From contig JAISPG010000027.1 of assembly GCA_031275085.1 (NCBI GenBank), forward strand, positions 1 to 64,000: a DNA stretch of 64,000 nt. Reading direction: 5' to 3'. Source of the DNA: Bacteroidales bacterium (GTDB taxonomy: Bacteria > Bacteroidota > Bacteroidia > Bacteroidales > ML635J-15). A model generated the notes under the pieces. It did not search any database, was not told where the DNA came from, and worked only from the letters and a program-made list of their open reading frames with translations. Shown here in pieces: positions 45,259 to 54,344 of this stretch (positions are counted from its first letter, which is position 1; each line of letters starts with the position of its first letter). Position numbers and translations under genes: made by a program.

Positions 45259-46920
45259 ATGCTACTTTCATTATCAATAAAAAATTATTTATTAATTGAT
45301 CATATTGATCTTTCTTTTAAAGAAGGATTCTCCGTTATAACCGGAGAAACCGGATCAGGAAAATCTATAATACTGGGTGCAATATCGTTACTTTTAGGAA
45401 AAAGAGCCGATTCTGTAATAATGCCTGATAAAAATTCCAAATGCATTATTGAAGCATGTTTTGATATTTCAAAACAAGATATTAAAAGCTTATTTAATGA
45501 TTTGGATATTGATTTTGACAATATAACATTAATACGCCGGGAAATACTTTCCAATGGGAAATCAAGAGCATTTGTAAATGATACTCCGGTAAACTTATCA
45601 GATATAAAACTAATTTCCGAAAAACTTATAGATCTTCACTCACAACATGAAAATATTGCCTTATCTGCTCCAAATTACCGTCTGCAAATAATAGATACTA
45701 TTGCAGGAACTACAAACTTGTACGCAGAATACCGGGAAACATATAACACATGGAACAACACAAAACAAGAATTAAAAAACTCTCTTACAAAACTTGAAAA
45801 AGCCAAAAGAGATGTTGACTACTATAAATTCCAGGTTGATCAGATTACTTCCGCAAAACTTGAAGATAACAATGAACTCGAATATCTTGAAGTACAATCT
45901 TCCTTACTTGAAAATGCAGAGGAAATAAAGGAAAGCATGTATTCTTCACTTAATATTCTTGATGGAAATGAAAATTCAGTTGAAAACTCTTTAAGAGAAA
46001 TTAAAAGCTTTTTTACCAAAATAATAAAATCTTATAAACCTGCCGAAGACATAGTTAACAGAATTGAATCGTTAATAATTGAAATAAGGGATATCAATAA
46101 TTTAATATCTGATGAAGCAGAAAAAGCAGAATCAAATCCTGAGTTATTGCAAAAAATAAACTCAAGAATTGATCTTATCAATAATTTACTTTTAAAACAT
46201 AATGCAAAGAATATTGAAGAGCTTAAAAATAAATGTTCAGAATATTATAATCACATTCAAAACACTGAAGACATAGAAAATAAAATTGAAATTCTCACTA
46301 AAACTGAACAAATTCAATACGAAAAAGCCAATAAGCTAGCTGCTGAATTAAGTAAAACAAGAGAAAAGTCCTTTGGGAAAATAGAAAAACACATACAAGA
46401 ATTATTAAAAGAGTTAGGTATTGAACATGGAATATTCACAATAAAAAATAACCACCTGCAGGATATTTCAATTTACGGATTAGATGATATAGACTTTTTG
46501 TTTTCTGCAAACAAATCAATAGACCCACAAATATTAGAAAAAGTTGCATCGGGAGGAGAATTCTCAAGGCTGATGTTGGCTATTAAATCTGTAATTGCTG
46601 ATGCTTCAAACATTCCAACAATAATTTTTGATGAAATAGATACAGGAGTTTCAGGAGAAATAGCCAGTAAAATGGGCAAAATTATGAAAAAATTATCTGA
46701 AAAATTTCAAGTCATCAGTATAACACATCTGCCACAAGTTGCTGCATTTGGAAATACTCATTATAAAGTTTATAAAGACTCTTCCCAAAATCGAAGTATA
46801 ACTAATATTAAAGTATTATCTGGAGATGAAAAAATTACAGAAATTGCATCAATGATCAGTGGAGAATCACTTTCGCCACAAGCAATAGAAAATGCAAAAA
46901 TATTGATAAAAAATAACTAA
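45259..46920 (+). CDS. recN: DNA repair protein RecN
   Basis: 553 aa, normal length. SMC-like ATPase: Walker A GETGSGKSI near the N-terminus, DLHSQHEN, a central coiled coil (about residues 150-370), signature VASGGEFSRLMLAIK, Walker B IIFDEIDTGVSGEIA and the D/H-loop ITHLPQVAA. It acts at double-strand breaks. One base after the DUF4835 stop; last gene of the operon. Confidence 0.95.
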   Translation: MLLSLSIKNYLLIDHIDLSFKEGFSVITGETGSGKSIILGAISLLLGKRADSVIMPDKNSKCIIEACFDISKQDIKSLFNDLDIDFDNITLIRREILSNGKSRAFVNDTPVNLSDIKLISEKLIDLHSQHENIALSAPNYRLQIIDTIAGTTNLYAEYRETYNTWNNTKQELKNSLTKLEKAKRDVDYYKFQVDQITSAKLEDNNELEYLEVQSSLLENAEEIKESMYSSLNILDGNENSVENSLREIKSFFTKIIKSYKPAEDIVNRIESLIIEIRDINNLISDEAEKAESNPELLQKINSRIDLINNLLLKHNAKNIEELKNKCSEYYNHIQNTEDIENKIEILTKTEQIQYEKANKLAAELSKTREKSFGKIEKHIQELLKELGIEHGIFTIKNNHLQDISIYGLDDIDFLFSANKSIDPQILEKVASGGEFSRLMLAIKSVIADASNIPTIIFDEIDTGVSGEIASKMGKIMKKLSEKFQVISITHLPQVAAFGNTHYKVYKDSSQNRSITNIKVLSGDEKITEIASMISGESLSPQAIENAKILIKNN

Positions 46921-46992
46921 ATTGCAATATATAAAAGCATTACAAATATTAATAATTATTTTTCTATATATACGAATAGTCGTATTTCCTTA

Positions 46993-47000
46993 TATTTTTG
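46993..47000 (+). promoter_or_regulatory. -7 element of lpxI
   Basis: TATTTTTG fits TAnnTTTG, 30 nt before the ATG. Confidence 0.55.
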
Positions 47001-47029
47001 TAACTACAAAAAATCTAAACACCAAATAA

Positions 47030-47857
47030 ATGTCTGACACAAAGAAACTTGGAATGATTGCAGGGAGCGGCATGATGCCTGTCGAAATAATCAATTACTG
47101 CAATAAAACCGGAAAAGAAATTTATGTAATAGGATTAGAACCATTTGCAAATGAAGAACAACTAAAAGATGCACCTCACTCATTTGCCAGAATAGCAGAA
47201 GTTGGCAAAATGTTAAAAGCGTTTAAAAGCAATAATGTATATGAAATTGTATTAGCTGGAGGCATCAAACGACCATCCTTCAAAGAATTAATCCCGGATT
47301 GGGAAGGGATGAAAATGGTCGGAAAGTTAGCAATGAAAAAGATGAGCGACGACAATATGTTCAGAGCTGTTATTAACGAAATTGAAAAACTGGGATTTAA
47401 AATTGTCGGCATTGAAGAGGTGGTTCCTGAAATGTTATTTTTTGAAGGGATTTATGGTAAAATAAAGCCCTCAAAAGAAGATATAGACGACATAAATCGC
47501 GGAATTACAGTTGCAAAAGCTTTGGGTGCAGTAGATGTAGGACAGGCAGTTGTTGTTCAGGAAGGAATGGTCCTTGCTGTTGAGGCAATAGAAGGAACTG
47601 ATATGATGTTATCAAGGGCTGCTACTGTAAAAAAAACAGGAAAAGCACCTGTAATGGTAAAAATTTTGAAACCAGGACAGGATATGCGCGTTGACCTTCC
47701 TGCAATCGGGCTCCAAACCGTCGAACAATTAAAAAAATATGGAATTAAAGGTATTGCAGTAGAAGCCGGAGGTATTTTGCTTATCGAACGTGAAGCTGTA
47801 ATAAAACTGGCCGACGATGCAGGAATATTTATAATAGGAATGAAAATAGATAAATAG
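47030..47857 (+). CDS. lpxI: UDP-2,3-diacylglucosamine pyrophosphatase LpxI
   Basis: 275 aa. LGMIAGSGMMPVEIINYCNK, EIVLAGGIKRPSFKEL, DVGQAVVVQEGMVLAVEAIE, GTDMMLSRAA and VEAGGILLIEREAVI are the LpxI (formerly DUF1009) signature segments, including the Asp of EGTD used in catalysis. It hydrolyses UDP-diacylglucosamine to lipid X in lipid A synthesis by attack at the alpha phosphate, in contrast to LpxH. Cytoplasmic, membrane-associated. LpxI is best known from alphaproteobacteria, so its presence here is noteworthy. It is a single gene with its own promoter and terminator. Confidence 0.9.
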   Translation: MSDTKKLGMIAGSGMMPVEIINYCNKTGKEIYVIGLEPFANEEQLKDAPHSFARIAEVGKMLKAFKSNNVYEIVLAGGIKRPSFKELIPDWEGMKMVGKLAMKKMSDDNMFRAVINEIEKLGFKIVGIEEVVPEMLFFEGIYGKIKPSKEDIDDINRGITVAKALGAVDVGQAVVVQEGMVLAVEAIEGTDMMLSRAATVKKTGKAPVMVKILKPGQDMRVDLPAIGLQTVEQLKKYGIKGIAVEAGGILLIEREAVIKLADDAGIFIIGMKIDK

Positions 47858-47877
47858 GTTTACTTTTAGCAAAACAT

Positions 47878-47921
47878 AATATCATATATTACTTGTATAA
47901 AGTAATATATGATATTTTTTA
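47878..47921. terminator. Bidirectional terminator between lpxI and the kinase gene
   Basis: AATATCATATATTACT pairs exactly with AGTAATATATGATATT around TGTATAA with a T-run. The right side reaches the minus-strand stop codon. Confidence 0.75.
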
Positions 47922-48893
47922 CAATTTTCCTATATTCTCTTTAACAATTCTCCATCTTTCTTCGGTAAGTGCCGGCCCAATAAATTCCATTACATTACCG
48001 GCAAGAATTGTTCCTGCTTTGGCACATTTACTCAGATCCCAGTTATTTACAAGTCCGTAAAGGAATCCTGCAGCATAATAATCTCCTGCACCTGTAGAAT
48101 CCACAGGATTTATTTTTAGTGCCTTTTCCTGATGAATATAATTACCTTTTTTTACAAAAGAACCTTCTGATCCGATTTTTACTACAGCGATATCACAAAT
48201 ATGTGAAATTATTTCTAAAGCTTCTTCCGGTTCTTTTCCAGTAAATGCTTTTGCTTCTTCTTCATTTGCAAATAATATATCTACATATTTCTCGGTCAGG
48301 TATCTCAAAAATTCCAAATTTTCTTTGACTATATTATAGCTGGCCATATCAAGTGAGATCTTAAGGCCATTCTCTTTTGCAGTTTGTATGGCTTTTTCTA
48401 TTAATTCGTGATTAAATACCAGATAACCTTCTATATGTAATATATCAAAATCAGTAAAAGTTGTTGGAAGAATATCATCTGCAGATAATTCGGAAGCAGC
48501 TCCGAGATACGTTGCAAATGTCCTTTCTGAATCTTTGCTTACCAATGCCAGAGCCACTCCTGTAGAAGTCTCACTTTTTATAATATGTGGAACGACTCCG
48601 CATTCATGCATATTTTTTTCAAAAAAATCACCGAACCTGTCTATTCCTGTTTTGCCTAAATATCCGGTTTTGATTCCAAGTTTTGCCAAAGCTCTTATAG
48701 TATTTGCAGCAGAGCCTCCACAGGTAAGGTTTTGGTTAAGATCTCTAATCTGAGATTCTATCTGGGCGCTGGTATTAGCGTCTACAAGTTGCATACTGCC
48801 TTTAGGCAGAGAAAGTCTATTAAGAGTGTCATCATCTTCCAATAAGGTTATTACATCTACTAATGCACTACCCATTGCAATTATTTTAGCCAT
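47919..48893 (-). CDS. PfkB-family carbohydrate kinase (adenosine kinase-like)
   Basis: 324 aa. PfkB motifs: GGSAANTIRALAKLG and the C-terminal DSTGAGDYYAAGFLYGL with the anion-hole Gly-Ala-Gly and catalytic Asp; NEEEAKAFTG is the usual mid-protein signature. The N-terminus (IIAMGSALVDVITLLEDDD) and the full-length match suggest the adenosine/ribokinase-like Bacteroidota group. Substrate is not decided by sequence: adenosine, ribose or another nucleoside. Cytoplasmic. No operon partner. Confidence 0.85.
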   Translation of the reverse strand: MAKIIAMGSALVDVITLLEDDDTLNRLSLPKGSMQLVDANTSAQIESQIRDLNQNLTCGGSAANTIRALAKLGIKTGYLGKTGIDRFGDFFEKNMHECGVVPHIIKSETSTGVALALVSKDSERTFATYLGAASELSADDILPTTFTDFDILHIEGYLVFNHELIEKAIQTAKENGLKISLDMASYNIVKENLEFLRYLTEKYVDILFANEEEAKAFTGKEPEEALEIISHICDIAVVKIGSEGSFVKKGNYIHQEKALKINPVDSTGAGDYYAAGFLYGLVNNWDLSKCAKAGTILAGNVMEFIGPALTEERWRIVKENIGKL

Positions 48894-48959
48894 AAATAAA
48901 AATTTTTAGAAAAATATTTTGCAAATATAAAAAATAACATTAGTTTTGCAACGCTTTTT

Positions 48960-49033
48960 TCCTCCTTAGCTCAGTTGGTTAGAGCACCTGACTGTTAATC
49001 AGGGGGTCCTAGGTTCAAGTCCTAGAGGGGGAG
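48960..49033 (+). tRNA. tRNA-Asn(GTT), integration target of the adjacent island
   Basis: Acceptor TCCTCCT pairs with AGGGGGA. Anticodon stem CCTGA/TCAGG around CTGTTAA gives anticodon GTT. T arm CTAGG/CCTAG with TTCAAGT. Discriminator G, CCA not encoded. The 3' half from the anticodon stem onward is duplicated at 59052, the mark of site-specific insertion that leaves the tRNA intact. Confidence 0.96.
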
Positions 49034-49037
49034 CAAG
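48990..49037 (+). repeat. Left attachment site (attL), 48-bp direct repeat
   Basis: Identical over 48 bp to 59052-59099. It covers the tRNA-Asn 3' half from GACTGTTAATC through GAGCAAG. Imperfect identity continues through the tRNA terminator to about 49085. Confidence 0.92.
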
Positions 49038-49043
49038 AAAATC

Positions 49044-49080
49044 AAAGGGTTACTAAATTTTGTAACCCTTTTTTGTTTTT
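49044..49080 (+). terminator. tRNA-Asn terminator
   Basis: AAAGGGTTAC pairs with GTAACCCTT around TAAATTTT, with a T-run. It is duplicated with small changes at 59106-59137. Confidence 0.8.
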
Positions 49081-49082
49081 AT

Positions 49083-49101
49083 GTACACACGATTTGCACA
49101 C
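49083..49101 (+). repeat. Left subterminal island repeat
   Basis: GTACACACGATTTGCACAC, 17 of 19 positions shared with 58906-58924 in the same orientation. Candidate integrase arm-type site. Confidence 0.5.
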
Positions 49102-49148
49102 GGCTTAAAAGTAAATTAATAAATACTGAACAGCCTGTATATTATGCA

Positions 49149-50022
49149 CTATTGCGGAGTGGAGTTCCTAACTTTGCGTGTTTTACTTGTACGTTCTGTC
49201 TTCTGGCGGACAAAACAAATCTCGCCGTCTATGATATCGGAATATTTCAATTTTATAAGGTCGGCAAAGTTTATACCATTGCAAAGATATATGAATAACC
49301 ATAGATAGGTCTTTATATCTGTCGGTGGTATCGTTTCCATCAGAATATTTGAATATCTGGCTTATCTGTTTTATTGTCAATGCCTTTTTATGAGCCTCTC
49401 CGGTTTTTATCTCAAATTTATCTTTACCGAACGGATAATCACTTTCTTTTATAACTCCTGCTTTCCTTGCATCATTCATTATTGAGCGCAGATTCCTGAA
49501 ATGAATCCCGATAGTTGTTTGGTTTACTGTTTTTAACAGATATAATTCACATCTCTTAAGCCAGCTTACTGTAATTGTATTGAACGATACAGAACCACCT
49601 GCATATTTTTCAAGCATTACAAGAGTTTGTTTATATGTTAACATTGAACCGATACGTTCTTCTGTTTCCAATTGTTCAATTTTAGCTTTCAGGGCATTGT
49701 TTACAGTATCTCCGGTCGCTTTAGCAAGCCGCAGGTTAAGTGTATCGAACGAAAAAATACCTTTTTCTGCTAATGCTTCAACATTATTTCTTACAAGGTA
49801 AAAACTGTTTTCTATGCTTGCCCTTAATTCTTTGGCTGATACTGTTTTGTTATTGGGAAGATTTTCCCATTCTTCACGTGTCATGTTTTTACCAGTAGGA
49901 TAATATTCCCTCACACGGTTTTTATTTACTCTGATCCTTACAGGATATTGTTCTTTTGCATTTTTTCTACGTGTATCCAACATGGATGCAACCGTAATTC
50001 CATCTTTAGAATAATAGTACAT
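49149..50022 (-). pseudogene. Tyrosine recombinase (site-specific integrase), frameshifted and C-terminally truncated
   Basis: The start is at the ATG at 50022 (MYYYSKDGITVASMLDTRRK); the N-terminal arm-binding and SAM-like core-binding parts are intact (KEQYPVRIRVNKNRVREYYP, WLKRCELYLLKTVNQTTIGI). The catalytic domain begins (KKALTIKQISQIFKY) but a duplicated ATAG at 49301-49308 shifts the frame. Without it, KDL joins to WLFIYLCNGINFADLIKLKY. The restored frame then runs only to RTSKTRKVRNSTPQ before a stop at 49149, so the HxxR and catalytic Tyr, roughly 100 residues, are missing next to attL. The position usually holding the first catalytic Arg (CRGMNF in relatives) is Asn here. Certainly inactive. 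Confidence 0.85.
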
Positions 50023-50538
50023 AAATCGAATTGAATTAACACGAATGCGGAATTGCTTTCGATTTACATTATATCCTTTATATTTTTTAAATATAAGTTG
50101 AGGCGTTGGTGTCAAAGATTTTTGAAAGCAAAAATTTCAAGATACTATTGAAAATTAAGGATCAATTTGCTTCAATTTTAAATTGATTAAAAATGCTCTT
50201 TCATGCATGTATTGATTGAATTTTTCATATAAAATATCATTAAAATTAGAAATGCCGGCTATATGAAACAAGGAATAATTTTTTAATAACAACTCTCCAA
50301 AAATGTAAAAACTTAGCACTATCAGCCTAATAATGACTTCTAAATATATAAATATAAAAAAATGCTAAAATTGAGCTAAAATTTCCTGTATTTGACTGAA
50401 AAGTGCTTCTAAATTTAAAATATCATAAAGAAAAATATATAATAATCATATACTCTCTATTGAAGAGTTGTTGCTAACTTTCAAAAGATGGGATAACAAG
50501 TTTAGATTATTTTATTGTATATTTGTTTAATTTTAGAT
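50023..50538. promoter_or_regulatory. Divergent spacer with the AlbA_2 gene promoter
   Basis: About 500 bp between the integrase remnant and the AlbA_2 gene with no credible ORF. TATATTTG at 50518-50525 is a -7 box 14 nt before the chosen ATG (50539). CTTCTAAAT occurs twice (about 50338 and 50406). Nothing else is recognised. Confidence 0.5.
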
Positions 50539-52019
50539 ATGAATATAAAAGAAAAAATAAGTAAATCCGAAGGTCGCCGGCTTGAATTTAAAGAATCTAT
50601 GCCTGACCGGGCTGATTTGGCAAAAACTATTGTTGCATTTGCTAATGATGCCGGAGGAGAATTATATATCGGAATCAAAGATAATCCAAGAAAAATTGTA
50701 GGCTTGCCCGAAGATCAACTTGTTATACTGGAAGAACAAATAAGTAATATAATTTACGATCGTTGTTATCCTACGATATTACCTGAAATTATATTTCTTT
50801 CAGTTGAAGATAAACACATTATAAAAGTTGTTGTTTATCGTGGCAGTACTCCGCCTTATTATTTAAAAGAAAAAGGAAAGTTAGAAGGTACATATTTACG
50901 CATAGGTTCTTCAAACAGAAAGGCTGATGAAACTATTATTGCAGAATTAGAGCGTAAGAAAAGAAATATTTCATTTGATAGTGAGGTAATTTTGGATAAA
51001 CCGGTAAAAGATCTGGATATAGAAAATTTCAAAGAAATATTTAAAGAAAAAACGGGCAAACAAACATTAAAAAAACTAGAATTAACCAAAGGAGAACAAG
51101 GACCTGAATACCCTACAAATGCATTAGTTTTATTTTCTGATGATCAATTAAGAAATTCACTGTTCCATTATGCGAAAATTGAATGTGCCAGATTTAAAGG
51201 AACAGGGTCAGAAGAATTTATTGATCAGAAAAGCATTTATTCAAATATAGCAACACAAGCAGAAGAAGCATATAATTTTGTGTTGCGCCATATAAACAAA
51301 GGTGCTAAAGTCGAAGGAGTTTATACTGTTTCGCATTGGGAATATCCTGTAAAAGCTATCAGGGAAGCAATTCGTAATGCAGTTGTTCACCGTGATTATT
51401 CTCTTACCGGGAAAGATATAAAAATTGCTATTTACGACGATATGATTGAAATAACCAGTCCGGGTTTATTACCACCTTCAATTGATTATTCTGAAATGGA
51501 AAGTCGTCAGAGTGATGCAAGAAATAAAGTTATTGCTCCTATTTTCAAACGTGTAGGGATAATTGATCAATGGGGAAACGGATTAAAACTAATTTCTGAT
51601 GAATTAAAAGAATACCCGCAAATAGAATTCAGATGGAAAGAAGTTGGATTATCTTTCCAGGTTCAGTTTGTAAAACTAAATTTTACGAAAAATGATATTA
51701 GCGAATTAAATGAAGATCCGGGTGAATTTAAGTTGATTTCTGTCCGAGATCAAGTTGGGACTAAGTCGGGACCAAGTCGGGACTAAGTCGTACAGATATT
51801 AAGCAAATACTTGTATATAGTGTCAATCCTAAAGATATAAAAAGTATTATGGATTTTATGAATTTGAGTAATAGGACTAAATTCAGAAATAAATATATTA
51901 AACCTTTATTAGAAGAAAATTTATTAGCAATGACAATCCCTGATAAACCTACTAGTTCAAATCAAAAATATTATACAACTAGAAAGGGATTAGAGCTAAT
52001 AAAAGGAATTAAAGGATAG
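50539..52019 (+). pseudogene. AlbA_2/Schlafen-like ATP-binding protein, frame interrupted by an 11-bp repeat (possible phase-variable gene)
   Basis: Starts at the ATG after a TATATTTG box. N-terminal AlbA_2 (Schlafen-like) domain: GRRLEFKESMPDRADLAKTI, NDAGGELYIGI and GTYLRIGSSNRKAD. C-terminal GHKL-type ATP-binding half: IREAIRNAVVHRDYSLTGKD, IEITSPGLLPPS and RNKVIAPIFKRVGIIDQWGN. The frame stops at 51786 after QVGTKSGPSRD. An intact C-terminal winged-helix region lies in another frame up to the TAG at 52017 (SRTDIKQILVY, NRTKFRNKYIKPLLEENLLA, YYTTRKGLELI). Removing one of three 11-bp units joins both frames as GTKSGLSRTDIKQIL, about 490 aa, the family's usual layout. Either an on/off switch or recent decay. 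Relatives occur in defence islands; role unknown. Confidence 0.8.
51757..51789 (+). repeat. Three tandem 11-bp units in the coding linker
   Basis: GGGACTAAGTC, GGGACCAAGTC and GGGACTAAGTC at 51757, 51768 and 51779, preceded by a degenerate copy (GAGATCAAGTT). Eleven is not a multiple of three, so each gain or loss of a unit changes the reading frame. Two units (or five) would give a fused protein; the present three stop at TAA (51784-51786). Confidence 0.92.
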
Positions 52020-52099
52020 TACATTACCTCTAATTAAGTCTTAAGATATGGAGTAAAGTCAAGTCTTGACATTATAAATAATATATTTAGCCAATAATA

Positions 52100-54307
52100 A
52101 TGAAATTATATGAAAAAATAATCCTTACAATTTTTGCAATTGGTTTTTTATTACAGTTTTTTGCATTTTCTGAAAAAAGACCAATATTTGCTTCTTGCAC
52201 ACTATTAGTGTCATTGTCATACTTAATTGGAGGATATTGGCTATTTAATACAAAACAAAATAGAAATACCTTTCTCTCTATAATTTCTGGAATTGCCTTT
52301 TCAGCAGTAATTTTATTTCTTCCAGAACAAATATGGTTGAAAAAAGAACCATTTCATAATTATATTCCAATTGCAAACGCAATATTATTTATTAATTTAT
52401 TTGTTTATTTAGTTATTAAAAGAAAATCCGATTTAAACTTAAAGAACATAAAACGAATATTTTTAAGGTCATTTATTATTCTTGTCATTACCTCATTCTT
52501 CTATTACGTTCCTATGTCTTTCAAACCATATCTAAAAATAATTTATGTACTCAATAATGGATTCTCTTATTTGCAAGAGAACGTTTTAATGTTTGATTAT
52601 TCTTATAAATGTGAAGATGCGCATAAAAAAGGCAATTTCAATATGGCAATAGAGTATGCATTAAAATCGAACGAAGCTGGTAAAAAATGGTTAGGAATAG
52701 AAAATATTAAAAATCCTGATAAAAACGATTTGAGCTATATAAGTGGATCATATTTCCGTATTTATAATGCCTACAAATCTTTAGCAAATAATAAATTTAG
52801 AAATAAAAATATCAAAGAAGCCCTTGACAATTATATAGTAGCACATGATTATTTAACAGCTTGTAATCCAGATTCGGAATACTGGCAAGAAGAGATATCC
52901 TGGTCATTGAACAGTATAGGAATTTGTTATACATCACTTAAAGATTATGAGAAAGCAGATTCAGTTTTTTTACTTGCAATTAATAATTATGAAAAATTAA
53001 ATAATCCATCCGAAGAACTACTGTTATATTTATTAAGAAATACTGCTATCTCGCTATTTGAGCAAAGAGAGTATGATTATTCAACCGAATTGTTCAAGAG
53101 TGCAAATTATATTCTATTAAAAGATCCACTAAATCATGACAATAAAGAAATGCTTATTTCAAACTATAATTATATCTCAGTAAACTCCATATCTCAAGAT
53201 AAATTAAGTGATGCAATGATAAATGTTGAGGAAGCTCTGCTTTTAGGAAATAAAGAAGAAAAAAGTTATTGCTTGTCAACTCTTTATTATGGATTAATTT
53301 ATTGCAAGCTTGACCAATACTATAAAGCAGATTCTATTTTGAAAGAAAGTCTGGATTGTTATAAAGCAATATCTGAATCTAATAACCAAGATATTGCAGA
53401 ATGCTATCTGGCATTAAGCCGTATAAATATTTCACTTGCAAAATATAAAAATGCTGAAAAATATTTGAACCTTGGGATTGAAATAACAAAGAATAACTAC
53501 GGAACAAAAAGTTCGCGTTATGCAAACTACTTAAAAACTCTTGCACAGTTAAATAAGATTACAGGAAACTATAATTCTGCAGAAAAACAATGCTATGAAG
53601 TAATTGATATTTATACAAAAGAATTAGGAGCAAATAATAATAAGTTGCCTGAGATTTTATTAGAATTAGCCGAACTTGAAACAATACTTTCAAAACCAAA
53701 TCTGGCAAAAATGCATTCAGACAATTCTCTTTTCATCATGAATGAATATGATACAGTATTAACTCCTACATATTCCATTTTTTTCAATAATGTAGCCTAT
53801 ATTGATTACTACACAAGATTTTACAATTCGGCAGATTCACTATATAGAAAAGTTATTGAGATTAATTATAATTTCGGACTTTACAATAATACAACAATTG
53901 CAAATGCATTAAATGGAATGGGATTACTAGAAACTAAAAAAAGAAATTATATTAAAGCAGACTCTTTATTTAATGAATCGCTAAAAATTCTAAAAAAAAT
54001 ATTTATAGATTCTCATCCATCCATTGCAAATATATATTTAAATAAAGGTGTTTTATTTACATTACAAGGAAAGTTAACAGAAGCTGAGGTATTTATAAAA
54101 CAAGCATTCGAAATTAATAATCATTTTTTTGAAAAAGACCATGATATTTTTGCTGATATTTATGTTGCTCTAGGGGATATAAAAAAAATAGGACATCACA
54201 ATGAAACAGCTAAAGATTATTACCGACAAGCTCTTGAAATATACAAAAAACATTTCGATGACAAGCACTTGAAAATAATTTCTGTTAAAAATAAAATTCA
54301 GAATTAA
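52100..54307 (+). CDS. Membrane-anchored TPR protein of the island
   Basis: 735 aa. About four membrane segments in residues 1-155 (ILTIFAIGFLLQFFAF, LLVSLSYLIGGYWLF, FLSIISGIAFSAVILFL, IANAILFINLFVYLVI, plus SFIILVITSFFYYV), then some ten TPR-like repeats (SLNSIGICYTSLKDYEKADS, ALNGMGLLETKKRNYIKADS, IYLNKGVLFTLQGKLTEAEV, YVALGDIKKIGHHNETAKDY). The repeats of 42 residues with A-DS-F/L resemble the TPR_10/TPR_12 type found in signalling and NLR-like proteins. No catalytic domain. It is convergent to the ATPase gene downstream. A partner of a neighbouring island protein is possible but unproven. Confidence 0.78.
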   Translation: MKLYEKIILTIFAIGFLLQFFAFSEKRPIFASCTLLVSLSYLIGGYWLFNTKQNRNTFLSIISGIAFSAVILFLPEQIWLKKEPFHNYIPIANAILFINLFVYLVIKRKSDLNLKNIKRIFLRSFIILVITSFFYYVPMSFKPYLKIIYVLNNGFSYLQENVLMFDYSYKCEDAHKKGNFNMAIEYALKSNEAGKKWLGIENIKNPDKNDLSYISGSYFRIYNAYKSLANNKFRNKNIKEALDNYIVAHDYLTACNPDSEYWQEEISWSLNSIGICYTSLKDYEKADSVFLLAINNYEKLNNPSEELLLYLLRNTAISLFEQREYDYSTELFKSANYILLKDPLNHDNKEMLISNYNYISVNSISQDKLSDAMINVEEALLLGNKEEKSYCLSTLYYGLIYCKLDQYYKADSILKESLDCYKAISESNNQDIAECYLALSRINISLAKYKNAEKYLNLGIEITKNNYGTKSSRYANYLKTLAQLNKITGNYNSAEKQCYEVIDIYTKELGANNNKLPEILLELAELETILSKPNLAKMHSDNSLFIMNEYDTVLTPTYSIFFNNVAYIDYYTRFYNSADSLYRKVIEINYNFGLYNNTTIANALNGMGLLETKKRNYIKADSLFNESLKILKKIFIDSHPSIANIYLNKGVLFTLQGKLTEAEVFIKQAFEINNHFFEKDHDIFADIYVALGDIKKIGHHNETAKDYYRQALEIYKKHFDDKHLKIISVKNKIQN

Positions 54308-54344
54308 AGATAAAATTAAATTTTTAAGTATTATGCTTTTTTGA

